From: Rubrivivax sp.
GTDB lineage: Bacteria; Pseudomonadota; Gammaproteobacteria; Burkholderiales; Burkholderiaceae_C
Direction: 5' to 3'
Assembly (NCBI GenBank): GCA_027491255.1
Contig: JAIXWM010000155.1
Location: 1 to 64,000 of the forward strand
DNA length: 64,000 nucleotides
Below the pieces are notes generated by a model. That model ran no database searches. It saw only the letters and a list, made by a program, of their open reading frames with translations, and was not told the DNA's origin. Positions 52,071 through 60,071 of the stretch are shown here, piece after piece (the first letter of the stretch is position 1; each line of letters begins with the position of its first letter). A program made the translations under genes and the position numbers.

Positions 52071-52907
52071 TCAGCCCGGTCGCCGCAGCAGCAGCGAGGC
52101 CGCCTGGGCGGCCGGCATGCCCACGCGCACGCCGGCGGCGAGCGCCAGCGCGTTGACCGCGCTGATCACGCCGTCGCGGTAGCTGCTCAGGCCGTCGCCC
52201 ATGCGCGCACGGCGCGCGTCCACGGTGGCGCCGGCCAGGCCCTCGGACTCGACCATGGCCAGGCCGGCCACGCCGGCGTCCTCGCGGCCCTTTCCGCCGT
52301 CGGAGCAGATGAAGCCGAAGGGCCGCACTCGCACCAAGTAGGGCACCGCACTGCGGCCGGTGTGGCCGGCGGTGACCAGCACGTTGCGGCTGTCCTCGGG
52401 CAAGCCGAAGGCGATGGAATCCGTGCACACCACCTGGCGACCATCCGGCCCCTGCTCCATCACCTGCCGGTTGGTCACGTTGGCCGCGGCCGGCACCGCG
52501 TACGGCTCGGCGGCGAGCATGCGCAGCGCCGCCTCGCGCACAGGCATGCCGGCGCGCACGCCACAGTCCAGGGCCGGCTGGTTGGCATGGCTGACCACGC
52601 CATGGGTGTGCAGGTCGACCCCGTCGCCGAGCTTGACCGTCATCACATCGGCCACTGCGGCGGGGATCTGCAGCGCCTCCAGGTACCACAGGCCGGCGAT
52701 GGAGGCGCCGGCGGGTCCGACGCCGCAATCGATGCCGATGGCGCCCCGCGGGCGCTGCTCCGCGATGAATCGCGCCGGCAGCACGCCGCAGTACGAGGCG
52801 TTGACGACCACGTCGCGGCCGCGGTTGGCCAGGGCCACGTCGTAGGCCGAGTCCATGGCCATGACGCGACCGCGCGACTCGGCATGCAGCTCGGTCTGCG
52901 CGCCCAT
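52071..52907 (-). CDS. Protein of unknown function with two homologous halves (copy 2)
   Basis: A 278-residue paralogue of the protein at 41498-42337, by eye roughly half identical and of equal length. Both show NRGRDV, VLPAR, GLWYLEAL, LGDG, RNVLVTAGHTGRS, PFGF-CSDGG, ATVDAR and GMPA. The same two-half architecture is visible. ATG 52907 lies 2 bp after the SDR stop; the frame open to 53411 is a shadow. It sits in a minus-strand run with an SDR, a dehalogenase-like hydrolase and two TauD-type dioxygenases. Conservation in two separate catabolic operons suggests an enzyme or binding role in such pathways. Confidence 0.85.
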   Translation of the reverse strand: MGAQTELHAESRGRVMAMDSAYDVALANRGRDVVVNASYCGVLPARFIAEQRPRGAIGIDCGVGPAGASIAGLWYLEALQIPAAVADVMTVKLGDGVDLHTHGVVSHANQPALDCGVRAGMPVREAALRMLAAEPYAVPAAANVTNRQVMEQGPDGRQVVCTDSIAFGLPEDSRNVLVTAGHTGRSAVPYLVRVRPFGFICSDGGKGREDAGVAGLAMVESEGLAGATVDARRARMGDGLSSYRDGVISAVNALALAAGVRVGMPAAQAASLLLRRPG

Positions 52908-52909
52908 GC

Positions 52910-53704
52910 TCAGCTCGCGGCCGCCGGCGGCGTGACCATGGAGACGCTCATGTGCACCTCGCCGCCGTCGGGCACCAGCGTCTTGCCGGTCATGAAGGCG
53001 GCATCGTCGGAGAACAGGAAGCACACCGGACCGGCGATGTCGTCGGGCTCGCCGGTGCGCTTGAGCATGTTCAGCGCGGCCGCCTGCTCCGCCCCCTTGG
53101 CCGGGTCGCCTCCGGCCCGCTGCGTCCACAGGGGCACGGTCATGCCGGTGCGGATGCGCCCAGGTGCCACCACATTGACGCGCACCGAGGGCGCCGCTTC
53201 CTGCGCCAGCTGCTGCGTGAAGCCGATGATGCCGGCCTTGGCCGCCCCATAGACCGAATTGTTCGGCTGCGCGGTGAGCGCGGCGATGGAGGCCACGTTC
53301 ACGATCGAGCCCCCGCCCTGGGCGCGCATGATCGGCAGCACGTTCTTGACCACCAGGAAGGTGCCCCCCAGGTGCACTGCCATCATGCGGTTCCAGCGCT
53401 CCAGCGTCCACTTCTCGATCGGGTCGAAGTCGGCATGGCCGGCGGCGCAGAAGGCGCAGTCGATGCGCCCGAAGTGCCGGTGCACTTGGGCCACCGCGTC
53501 GTGCATGCCGTCCTCGCTGGCCACATCCACCTCCAGCGCGATCGCGCCGGGCAGTTCGGCCGCCACCGCGCGCGCGGCCTCGCCGCGCATGTCCAGCAGT
53601 GCCACGCGGCCGCCGTCGCGCGTGAAGCGCCGGGCCACGGCCGCGGCCAATCCCGAGCCGCCGCCTGTGGCGAGCAGCACCTTGCCTTCGAATCGTCCTG
53701 TCAT
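52910..53704 (-). CDS. Short-chain dehydrogenase/reductase (SDR)
   Basis: A 264-residue SDR. The ATG at 53704 overlaps the hydrolase stop (ATGA); the open frame to 54481 is a shadow. Ser in VASIAA and YGAAKAG supply the catalytic residues. The nucleotide-binding motif reads TGGGSGLA, so the last Gly of TGxxxGxG is Ala. This is tolerated in some SDRs but may affect cofactor binding. A C-terminal tail of about 15 residues follows VPDGGEVHM, where the usual form is VDGG. Confidence 0.87.
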   Translation of the reverse strand: MTGRFEGKVLLATGGGSGLAAAVARRFTRDGGRVALLDMRGEAARAVAAELPGAIALEVDVASEDGMHDAVAQVHRHFGRIDCAFCAAGHADFDPIEKWTLERWNRMMAVHLGGTFLVVKNVLPIMRAQGGGSIVNVASIAALTAQPNNSVYGAAKAGIIGFTQQLAQEAAPSVRVNVVAPGRIRTGMTVPLWTQRAGGDPAKGAEQAAALNMLKRTGEPDDIAGPVCFLFSDDAAFMTGKTLVPDGGEVHMSVSMVTPPAAAS

Positions 53705-54600
53705 GTCGTTCCTCGTTGGTTGTGGTTGTCGGCCCAGAATGCGCGCAGCGCCTGCGCCGTCTGCGGCGCCGCGTGCTCCGGGAACCAGTGCCCGCCGGGC
53801 ACCGTACCCACGCGCAGGTGCTCGCAGCGCTCGCGCCAGGCGGCCTCGATGTCCATCAGCTGGCACATCAGGCCGTCCGCGCCCCAAAGAGCGAACACCG
53901 GGCACTTCACGCGCACGTGCAGGTCGGCCTCGTCGTGCGCGAGGTCGATGCTGCGCCCGGCGCGGTAGTCGCAGCAGGACGCGTGGATCATCTCGGGCAT
54001 GCGCCAGCAACGCCGGTACTCGGCCAACATCTCCGGGTCGAAGTGATCCAGCCCCTTGCCGCCGACGCTCACCAGGCAGTTTTCGAAGTAGTAGTCCGGG
54101 TCGGCCCCAATCAGGCGCTCGGGGAAGGGCGCGGGCAGCGGCAGGAAGTACCACTGCCAGTAGGTCGATGCGATGCGGCGGTTGACTTGGTTGTACAGCG
54201 CCCAGGTGGGCACCAGGTCGAGCACGGCGAGCGAGCGCACCTGGGCCGGCCAGTCCAGCGCCATGCGGTGTGCCACCCGGCCGCCGCGGTCGTGCCCGAC
54301 CACGTCGAAGCGCTCGTGGCCGAGCGCGCGCATCACCGCCACCTGGTCGGCCGCCATGGTGCGGAAGGAGTAGTTGGAGTGGTCGGGCAGCCCCGGCGGC
54401 TTGGACGAGTCTCCGTAGCCGCGCAGGTCGGCGCAGACCACGCGCCGGTCGCTGGCCAGCAGCGGCGCCAGCCGGGCCCACTCGGCCAGGTTCTGCGGGT
54501 AGCCATGCAGCAACAACACCGGATCACCTCGGCCGCCACTCACGCAGTGGATGCGCACCTCGCCCACCTCGATGTCGTGCCGCTCGAATCCTTCGAACAT
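53701..54600 (-). CDS. Haloacetate (fluoroacetate) dehalogenase-like alpha/beta hydrolase
   Basis: A 299-residue alpha/beta hydrolase with an Asp nucleophile. Position by position it follows fluoroacetate dehalogenases as I recall their numbering: Asp104, Arg105 and Arg108 (GHDRGGR), Asp128 (VLDLVP), Trp150, Tyr212 (CDYRAG) and His271 (PGGHWFP). The one change in the pocket is at residue 149, where the halide-binding His is Gln (YWQWYF). It may prefer chloro/bromo acids or hydrolyse an epoxide or ester instead. It lies between two TauD-type dioxygenases and an SDR. Confidence 0.85.
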   Translation of the reverse strand: MFEGFERHDIEVGEVRIHCVSGGRGDPVLLLHGYPQNLAEWARLAPLLASDRRVVCADLRGYGDSSKPPGLPDHSNYSFRTMAADQVAVMRALGHERFDVVGHDRGGRVAHRMALDWPAQVRSLAVLDLVPTWALYNQVNRRIASTYWQWYFLPLPAPFPERLIGADPDYYFENCLVSVGGKGLDHFDPEMLAEYRRCWRMPEMIHASCCDYRAGRSIDLAHDEADLHVRVKCPVFALWGADGLMCQLMDIEAAWRERCEHLRVGTVPGGHWFPEHAAPQTAQALRAFWADNHNQRGTT

Positions 54601-54631
54601 GGATGCCTGCTCCCTTCAGTCCGTCCGGCCC

Positions 54632-55507
54632 TCAGGCCAAGGTGCTGCGCAACATCAGGCGCCGGTTCTCGGGCGCGTCGAGGTTGGCGAAGTCGTAGTC
54701 CAGCGGCGCGAAGTGCTGGGTGCAGCGGTTGTCCCACATGATCAGGTCGCCGGGCCGCCAGCGGTGCCGATACTGGTGCGCGGGCCGCGTGGCCAGCGCG
54801 AACAGGTGGTCCAGCAGGGGCGCGCTGTCCTCCACGGTCCAGCCTTCGAAGCGGTCGGTCATCTGCTCGTTGACGAACAGCGCCATGCGGCCGCTGTCCT
54901 CGTGCCGGCGCAGCACCGGGTGCCAGGTGCCGCCCTGGCGTTCGAGTTCGCCTTCCTCGATCGAGCCGAACGGACGGCGCCGGCGCCGCGCCAGGGTGCG
55001 CGTGCTGAACAGCGTGTTGAAGGCGCGCAGGCCGGCCAGCATGTCACGCAGGCCCGGCGAGAGCGCGTCATGGGCCTGGTACATGTTGGCGAACATGGTG
55101 TCGCCGCCCAGGGCGGGCGCATGCACGCAGCGCAGCAGCGAGGCGCGCGCCGGCACCGCCAAGAAGGCCTGGTCGGAATGCCACTGCTGGGCGGCGTTCT
55201 CGGTCTCGGAACGCACGCCCCCGCTCCTGATGTTGGTGACCTGGAACAGGTCGGGGTAGCCTGGCGGCGCGTGCTTGCCGAGCAGCCCGGTCTTGGCCAG
55301 CGGCCCCAGGCGGCGCGTGAAGGCCAGGTGCTGGTCGTTGTCCAGCGGCTGGTCGCGGAACAGCAGGATGCCGCGCTCGCCCAGCAGCTGCCAGAGCGCG
55401 TCGATGTCGGCCTGCGCGATCTCATGCGCCCGGCTCAGATCCAGCCCGGTGATCTCCGAGCCGGTCTGCCAGGACAGGGGCCGCGCGCTGAAACTTGTGC
55501 CGGCCAT
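54632..55507 (-). CDS. TauD/TfdA-family dioxygenase (tandem copy 2)
   Basis: A 291-residue Fe(II)/2-oxoglutarate oxygenase. The iron site is QQWHSDQAF (His-x-Asp) with distal His in RCTQHFAPLDYD, and a C-terminal RRLMLRSTLA supplies the 2-oxoglutarate-binding Arg. It is closely similar to the neighbour at 55523-56437, 15 bp upstream, so the two arose by tandem duplication. An Arg-rich loop (LARRRRRPFG) is an oddity of this copy. Confidence 0.9.
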   Translation of the reverse strand: MAGTSFSARPLSWQTGSEITGLDLSRAHEIAQADIDALWQLLGERGILLFRDQPLDNDQHLAFTRRLGPLAKTGLLGKHAPPGYPDLFQVTNIRSGGVRSETENAAQQWHSDQAFLAVPARASLLRCVHAPALGGDTMFANMYQAHDALSPGLRDMLAGLRAFNTLFSTRTLARRRRRPFGSIEEGELERQGGTWHPVLRRHEDSGRMALFVNEQMTDRFEGWTVEDSAPLLDHLFALATRPAHQYRHRWRPGDLIMWDNRCTQHFAPLDYDFANLDAPENRRLMLRSTLA

Positions 55508-55522
55508 GACCTGGGCGCGGCC

Positions 55523-56437
55523 TCAGGCCAGGGTGCTGCGGAACATCAGCCGGTGGTTCTGCGGCGCGTCGCGGTTGGCGAAGTCGTAGTCCAGCGGCGC
55601 ATAGTGCTGCGTGCAACGGTTGTCCCAGAACACCACGTCGCCCGCCGACCAGCGATGGCGATACTGGTACATCGGGTGCCGGATCTGTGCGTAGAGGTAA
55701 TCGAGGAGCGGCGCGCTTTCCTCCACCGTCCAGCCGTCGAAGTGGTCGACGCACTGCTCGTTGATGTAGAGCACCTTGCGCCCGGTCTCGGGGTGGGTGA
55801 GGACGACGGGCTGCATCGCGCCCTGTTCGCCGTACACCCGCGACATCTCTTCGTCGCTCAGCGGCTTGCGGCCGGCCATCACCTTCGAGCGCTGGCTGAA
55901 CAAGGTGTGGAAGGCGCGCAGCGGTGCGAGCGTCTTCTTCAGGCCTTCGGACAGGTCTTCGTAGATGTGATGAGTGCTGCAGAACATCGTGTCACCGCCG
56001 TTCTGCGGCGGGATCTCGCAGCGCAGCATCGAGGCCCGGGCCGGCACCTCGAGGAAGGTCTGGTCGGTGTGCCACTGCTGGGCCGCGTTCTCGGTCTCGG
56101 AGCGTTCGCCGTTCTTCCTGATGTTGGTCACCGTGAAGATGTCGGGGTAGCCGTCGGGCGCATAACGGCTGGTCAGGCCGGTCTTCGCGAGCGGACCGAA
56201 ACGGCGGGTGAACGCGAGGTGCTGGTCGTGGTTCAGGTGCTGCTTGCGGAACAGCAGGATTCCCCGGTGGCACAGCGTGTTCCACAAGGCCTTGATGGTG
56301 TCATCGCTGATGTCGTCGCAACGGGTGAGGTCCAGTCCGATCACCTCTTCGCCGAGGCGGAAGCACAGGGGCTTCAAGCTGAACTGGGGGGTCGTGGTCT
56401 TGGTGGCCGGGCGTTCGGCCAGCGCGGCTTCGCTCAT
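55523..56437 (-). CDS. TauD/TfdA-family dioxygenase (tandem copy 1)
   Basis: A 304-residue paralogue with AGGAGAG upstream of the ATG. Iron ligands are in QQWHTDQTF and RCTQHYAPLDYD, and HRLMFRSTLA ends the protein. It is more distant from the TauD-type enzyme at 29086. Two adjacent, both apparently intact copies may act on related substrates, for example enantiomers as with the RdpA/SdpA phenoxypropionate dioxygenases; that comparison is inference. Confidence 0.9.
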   Translation of the reverse strand: MSEAALAERPATKTTTPQFSLKPLCFRLGEEVIGLDLTRCDDISDDTIKALWNTLCHRGILLFRKQHLNHDQHLAFTRRFGPLAKTGLTSRYAPDGYPDIFTVTNIRKNGERSETENAAQQWHTDQTFLEVPARASMLRCEIPPQNGGDTMFCSTHHIYEDLSEGLKKTLAPLRAFHTLFSQRSKVMAGRKPLSDEEMSRVYGEQGAMQPVVLTHPETGRKVLYINEQCVDHFDGWTVEESAPLLDYLYAQIRHPMYQYRHRWSAGDVVFWDNRCTQHYAPLDYDFANRDAPQNHRLMFRSTLA

Positions 56438-56456
56438 GGTGCTCTCTCCTCTGGGT

Positions 56457-57155
56457 TCAGGCGATGGGGCTCGGGATCACACGGGTCCCGTTGAAGAAAT
56501 CGACGCCCTTGCGGCGGATCAGGTTCCAGGTCAGGTCGAGGTACTGCGCCTTTTGCAGGACCCGGCTCATCTCGTGGGCCAGTTCCAACGGCATTACCGG
56601 GGTCTCGGCGCTCAGGGTCACGTCGAGCTTGCAGGCGTAGTCGAGGGTCACGTGCAGGGCAGCGGCGTCGCCCAGGGTGCCGGCCACGGTGATGGCGCCG
56701 TGCCAGGGGATGATGATCGCCACGTCTTCGTCACGCAGCGCCGGGCCGATGGCCGTGAAGTCGTCGCTCGGGCTGATGCAGGTGCGCCCGTCGAAGTAGG
56801 TGCAGAGGTTGTGCAGGTTGCGCGGCGGCCGGCCGAAGGCCGATTGCGACGTGATCCAGAAGCCATGGGTGTGGACGATGGCGTTGACGTCGGGGCGCTG
56901 CTTGTAGATGCCGTGGTGGAAGGTCAGCCCCGGGCTGATGCGAGTCTGGCTCTCGACGACCTTGCCGTCGAAATCGAGCAGGGCGATGTCCTGCAACTGC
57001 ATCTCTTCGAAGGTCTTCTCGAAGGCGTTGATGTAGAACAGCGTCTGGCCCGGCACGCGGACCGACACGTGGCCACCGATACCGCTGCCCAGCCCGTAGG
57101 CGGCCAGGCCGCGGATGGCCTCGAGAACCTGGCTTTGTATGACGGGGTCGCGCAT
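56457..57155 (-). CDS. Class II aldolase/adducin-family protein
   Basis: A 232-residue member of the class II aldolase/adducin (fuculose-1-phosphate aldolase-like) family. The zinc site is suggested by IVHTHGFW (HxH) and IIPWHGAIT. The ATG at 57155 has GAGGAGGAG upstream; the frame also extends to an ATG at 57200 that overlaps the livF relic by 4 bp. It is the first gene of a minus-strand run with two dioxygenases, a hydrolase and an SDR. An N-terminal fragment of a close relative lies at 47159-47308, also directly after a livF gene. Confidence 0.87.
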   Translation of the reverse strand: MRDPVIQSQVLEAIRGLAAYGLGSGIGGHVSVRVPGQTLFYINAFEKTFEEMQLQDIALLDFDGKVVESQTRISPGLTFHHGIYKQRPDVNAIVHTHGFWITSQSAFGRPPRNLHNLCTYFDGRTCISPSDDFTAIGPALRDEDVAIIIPWHGAITVAGTLGDAAALHVTLDYACKLDVTLSAETPVMPLELAHEMSRVLQKAQYLDLTWNLIRRKGVDFFNGTRVIPSPIA

Positions 57156-57196
57156 GGATGCTCCTCCTCGAAGTGTGCGGCCTGGCGGTGCCGCGC

Positions 57197-57403
57197 TCAT
57201 GCGGTGACGCGCGCGAGCTGCATGGACTGGCCCTGGCAGTGGACGATGATCTCCGGGTCGTCGGCGAGCTCATCGCTGCGTCCTTCGCGTACGACACGGT
57301 CCTGTTCGATGAGGCAGGCGCGATGCGTCGAGCGCAGAGCCTGACGCGCGTTCTGCCCCACGAGAAGGATCGTCAGACCCTCGGCATTCAGGTCCCGCAG
57401 GGT
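57197..57403 (-). pseudogene. C-terminal remnant of a third livF
   Basis: Minus-strand codons TLRDLNAEGLTILLVGQNARQ to VHCQGQSMQL (quoted in part) match the end of LivF at 47305-48033. The conserved VEQNA has become VGQNA and HYLGQ has become HCQGQ, and the first two thirds of the gene are absent. The ORF extends upstream to 57478, but that part has no LivF similarity. It overlaps the aldolase frame by 4 bp, just as livF does at 47305. Confidence 0.8.
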
Positions 57404-57518
57404 ATGGCTCGTCGGTGCTCTGGAAAAAATACGCAACATGTCTCGTGGATATTTTTGCCCGTCAGCGCGACGCGTCAATCGGGTATTCCCGATGCGCCCT
57501 TGAAGGACACTGCCCGCT

Positions 57519-58235
57519 TCAGTCTGCCTTGAAGCTCTGCGTCATGGAGATGTAGTCGGCCAGCACGTCACCCTGAACGGAGACGTGTCGCTTCATCAAT
57601 GCCGCCGCGTCGTCGGACTGGCCGCCCAGGATGAGTGCCAGCAGTGCCTGGTGATCTTCATTGTTGGCGCCAGGCCGCCCCTCCGACTTGAGCTGGAACA
57701 GCCGGTAGGGGGTGAGTCCGATGGCGAAGCGCGATACCGTCTCTATCAGGACCTCGTTGTGGGTGGCGTGCCAGATCTTCCGGTGGAAGCGGCTGCCGAG
57801 CCTGCCCATTGCGTCGTGATCCGCACGAGCCAATGCCGCGTCCGCCTCCTGCTGCAGGGCGGACAGTTCCTTGCGCTCCTGCGCGGAGATCCGGCGCGCC
57901 GCCAGGCGGGCGCACAAGGCCTCGAGCTCGGACATCACCTCGAAGCTCTGAATGAGGCGGCGCACGTCCAGGGGCGCGACCACGGCCGGCTGCCGCGGGG
58001 ATTTCTTGACCAGCCCGGACTCGATCAGTTGCAGCAGAGCTTCGCGCACCGGTGTGCGGGACACCGAAAAGCGCTGCGCGATCGCGTCTTCGTCCAGCGG
58101 TGCGCCCGGCGGCAGCACGCCGGTGACGATGTCCTGCTCGATGGCGCTGCGCACGATCGCGCACTGGGTCGGGCGCCGGCCTGATGGGGCGCCCGATCCG
58201 CCCGGCGTGTCGATCGTGGAGACCCGCTTGTCCAT
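57519..58235 (-). CDS. GntR-family transcriptional regulator, FCD type
   Basis: A 238-residue regulator with an N-terminal winged helix (DEDAIAQRFSVSRTPVREAL, about residues 48-68) and a C-terminal all-helical FCD ligand domain (GSRFHRKIWHATHNEVLIE, metal-binding His likely). Such proteins are usually repressors released by a pathway acid or CoA ester. It is divergent from the CoA ligase-beta-oxidation operon at 58419, which is its most likely target, and it probably also regulates itself. It is the only DNA-binding regulator I find in the window. Confidence 0.92.
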   Translation of the reverse strand: MDKRVSTIDTPGGSGAPSGRRPTQCAIVRSAIEQDIVTGVLPPGAPLDEDAIAQRFSVSRTPVREALLQLIESGLVKKSPRQPAVVAPLDVRRLIQSFEVMSELEALCARLAARRISAQERKELSALQQEADAALARADHDAMGRLGSRFHRKIWHATHNEVLIETVSRFAIGLTPYRLFQLKSEGRPGANNEDHQALLALILGGQSDDAAALMKRHVSVQGDVLADYISMTQSFKAD

Positions 58236-58243
58236 GGCATCTG

Positions 58244-58272
58244 ATTGTTGGTTACAAAGGACGTCCCGTCAA
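58244..58272 (-). promoter_or_regulatory. Sigma70-like promoter for the GntR gene
   Basis: On the minus strand TTGACG (58272-58267), a 17-bp spacer and AACAAT (58249-58244; 4 of 6) precede the ATG by about 9 bp, so the transcript would have almost no leader. The spacer holds a perfect palindrome GGACGTCC (58259-58266). The layout closely resembles the livK promoter. Confidence 0.5.
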
Positions 58273-58284
58273 TGTATATTTACA
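58273..58284. promoter_or_regulatory. Candidate GntR operator (TGTA-N4-TACA)
   Basis: TGTATATTTACA is an inverted repeat directly next to the -35 of the GntR promoter and about 135 bp before the CoA ligase start. FCD-type GntR proteins often bind short AT-rich inverted repeats of this style. It sits well for control of both divergent genes. Confidence 0.45.
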
Positions 58285-58418
58285 GACGGCGAGATCTATA
58301 CGAAGATCCGTGACAACGTCGGTCGAGCCGGCCCTGCGGTGGGGCTTGCTGCACACGTGCGTCAGGCTGCTGTGCCGGGCTCACGCAGGCTCCGGCCGGC
58401 TGCGAGCCGACACAGCCC

Positions 58419-60071
58419 ATGCTCACCTATCCTCATTTCCAGCCCCACTTCCCACGCGCTCACTGGACCCTGCCGCAGGTGTTGGAACACCAGAGCCGGG
58501 CCCGCCCGGACGCGCCCTTCCTGTCGTGGACCGACGCGGGCGTTGCGCAGAGCTTCCGCCAGGTGAACGAGACCGTCAACAGCCTGGCGCACGGGCTGGC
58601 TGCCGTGGGCATCGGGCATGGTGACAAGGTCGGCATCCTGCTGCCCAACTGCCTCGAATTCATTCACACCTGGTTCGCGCTCAACAAGCTCGGCGCCGTC
58701 GAGGTCGCCATCAGCGACGCTTATGTTGGCAGCTTCCTGGCCCATCCACTGCGCCTCGCCCAGCTGCGGGTGGTGGTGACGACGGCGCGGCTGGCCCAGA
58801 GGCTGCTCGAGATCGAGGATGACGTCGACCTGGAGACGGTGTATCTGGTCGACGACCCCGAGCATCCGGGCGATGCGCCCCCGTCGTTCCGCCGCATCCG
58901 CTGCGTCCCGTATTCGAGCCTGCATTCGGGGCGCCACGACGATCCCGGGGTGACCGTTCTGCCGGAGCACCCCGCTGCCGTCCTGCTGACCTCGGGCACC
59001 ACGGGACCGTCCAAGGGCGTGGTGATGCCCCATTCGCAGTTCTACTTCTTCGCCGAGGAGGATGTGCAACTGGTGCGCTTGGGCCCCGATGACGTCTACA
59101 TGACGGGCTTCCCGCTGTTCCACGGCAATGCCCAGTTCCTGAGCGTCTACCCCTGCCTGATCGCGGGCGCCCATTGCGTGCTGTACCGCAAGTTCAGCGC
59201 GTCCGATTGGGTGGGGCGTGCCTGCCGCAGCGGCGCGACCGTGACCAATCTGCTGGGCGCCACGCTGTCCTTCATCCTCGGTCAGCCGCCGCGTGAGGAC
59301 GACCGGCGCCACAGGGTCCGCCGTATCTATGCGGCGCCGCTGCCGCCCGACCTGGCGGGGCCTTTCAGCGAACGTTTCGGGGTGCATGAGTTCGTCGACG
59401 GCTTCGGCCAGACGGAGATCTCCAATGTGTTCATGACCCCGCCGGGCGCGCCGCGACCGCCGGGTGCCAGTGGGGTCCTCGTCGACCAGTGGTTCGAGGT
59501 GCGCCTGGCCGACCCCGACACCGGGGAGCCCGTCCCGGAAGGGGAGGTCGGCGAGCTCTGGGTGCGCCACAAACACCCCGGGGTCATCTCGAGCGAATAC
59601 CTGGGCATGCCCGAGAAGACGATCGAGTCGCGGCGCGACCTGTGGTTCCACACCGGCGACGCTCTGAGGCGGGATGCGCAGGGCTGGTACTACTTCGTCG
59701 ACCGCGTCAAGGACGCCCTGCGGCGCCGGGGAGAGAATATCTCTTCCTTCGAGGTCGAGGCCGTCGTGCGCCGCCATCCGCAGGTGCTGGAGTGCGCTGT
59801 CGTCGGGGTGCCTGCCGACCAGTCGGGCGGCGAGGACGAAGTGATGGTGTTCATCGTGCCGCGTCCCGGCGAGCGCATGGACTTCGCGTCCGTCGCGCGC
59901 TGGTGCCAGGGGCAGATGCCGGCTTTCATGGTGCCGCGGTACTACGACGTGGTCGCGTCGCTGCCTCGGACACCGACAGAGAAGGTTCAGAAGAAGGAAC
60001 TGCGCCAGATCGGTGTGCGCCCCGGTACCTGGGACCGCACGCGCCAAGATGCCGCTGGGAGTCCGACATGA
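58419..60071 (+). CDS. Acyl-CoA ligase (CaiC-like, AMP-binding)
   Basis: A 550-residue adenylate-forming ligase resembling crotonobetaine/carnitine-CoA ligases. LLTSGTTGPSKGVVM lies near residue 190, DGFGQTEIS near 330, LWFHTGD near 410, RRRGENISSFEVE near 440, and the catalytic Lys in RTPTEKVQK near 527. No clear ribosome binding site precedes the ATG. It opens a four-gene cassette in which each stop overlaps the next start by ATGA, so ligase, hydratase, dehydrogenase and thiolase are made together for beta-oxidation of one acid. Confidence 0.9.
   Translation: MLTYPHFQPHFPRAHWTLPQVLEHQSRARPDAPFLSWTDAGVAQSFRQVNETVNSLAHGLAAVGIGHGDKVGILLPNCLEFIHTWFALNKLGAVEVAISDAYVGSFLAHPLRLAQLRVVVTTARLAQRLLEIEDDVDLETVYLVDDPEHPGDAPPSFRRIRCVPYSSLHSGRHDDPGVTVLPEHPAAVLLTSGTTGPSKGVVMPHSQFYFFAEEDVQLVRLGPDDVYMTGFPLFHGNAQFLSVYPCLIAGAHCVLYRKFSASDWVGRACRSGATVTNLLGATLSFILGQPPREDDRRHRVRRIYAAPLPPDLAGPFSERFGVHEFVDGFGQTEISNVFMTPPGAPRPPGASGVLVDQWFEVRLADPDTGEPVPEGEVGELWVRHKHPGVISSEYLGMPEKTIESRRDLWFHTGDALRRDAQGWYYFVDRVKDALRRRGENISSFEVEAVVRRHPQVLECAVVGVPADQSGGEDEVMVFIVPRPGERMDFASVARWCQGQMPAFMVPRYYDVVASLPRTPTEKVQKKELRQIGVRPGTWDRTRQDAAGSPT

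Noticed and set aside
51868..52728. 286-codon minus-strand ORF overlapping the tandem-half gene
   Set aside because: Most of it is a shadow of the tandem-half protein gene; only its last 40 codons carry meaningful (GntR-like) similarity.
57197..57478. 93-residue ORF as a functional small ATPase
   Set aside because: Lacks Walker A, signature and Walker B; only the degenerate LivF C-terminus remains.
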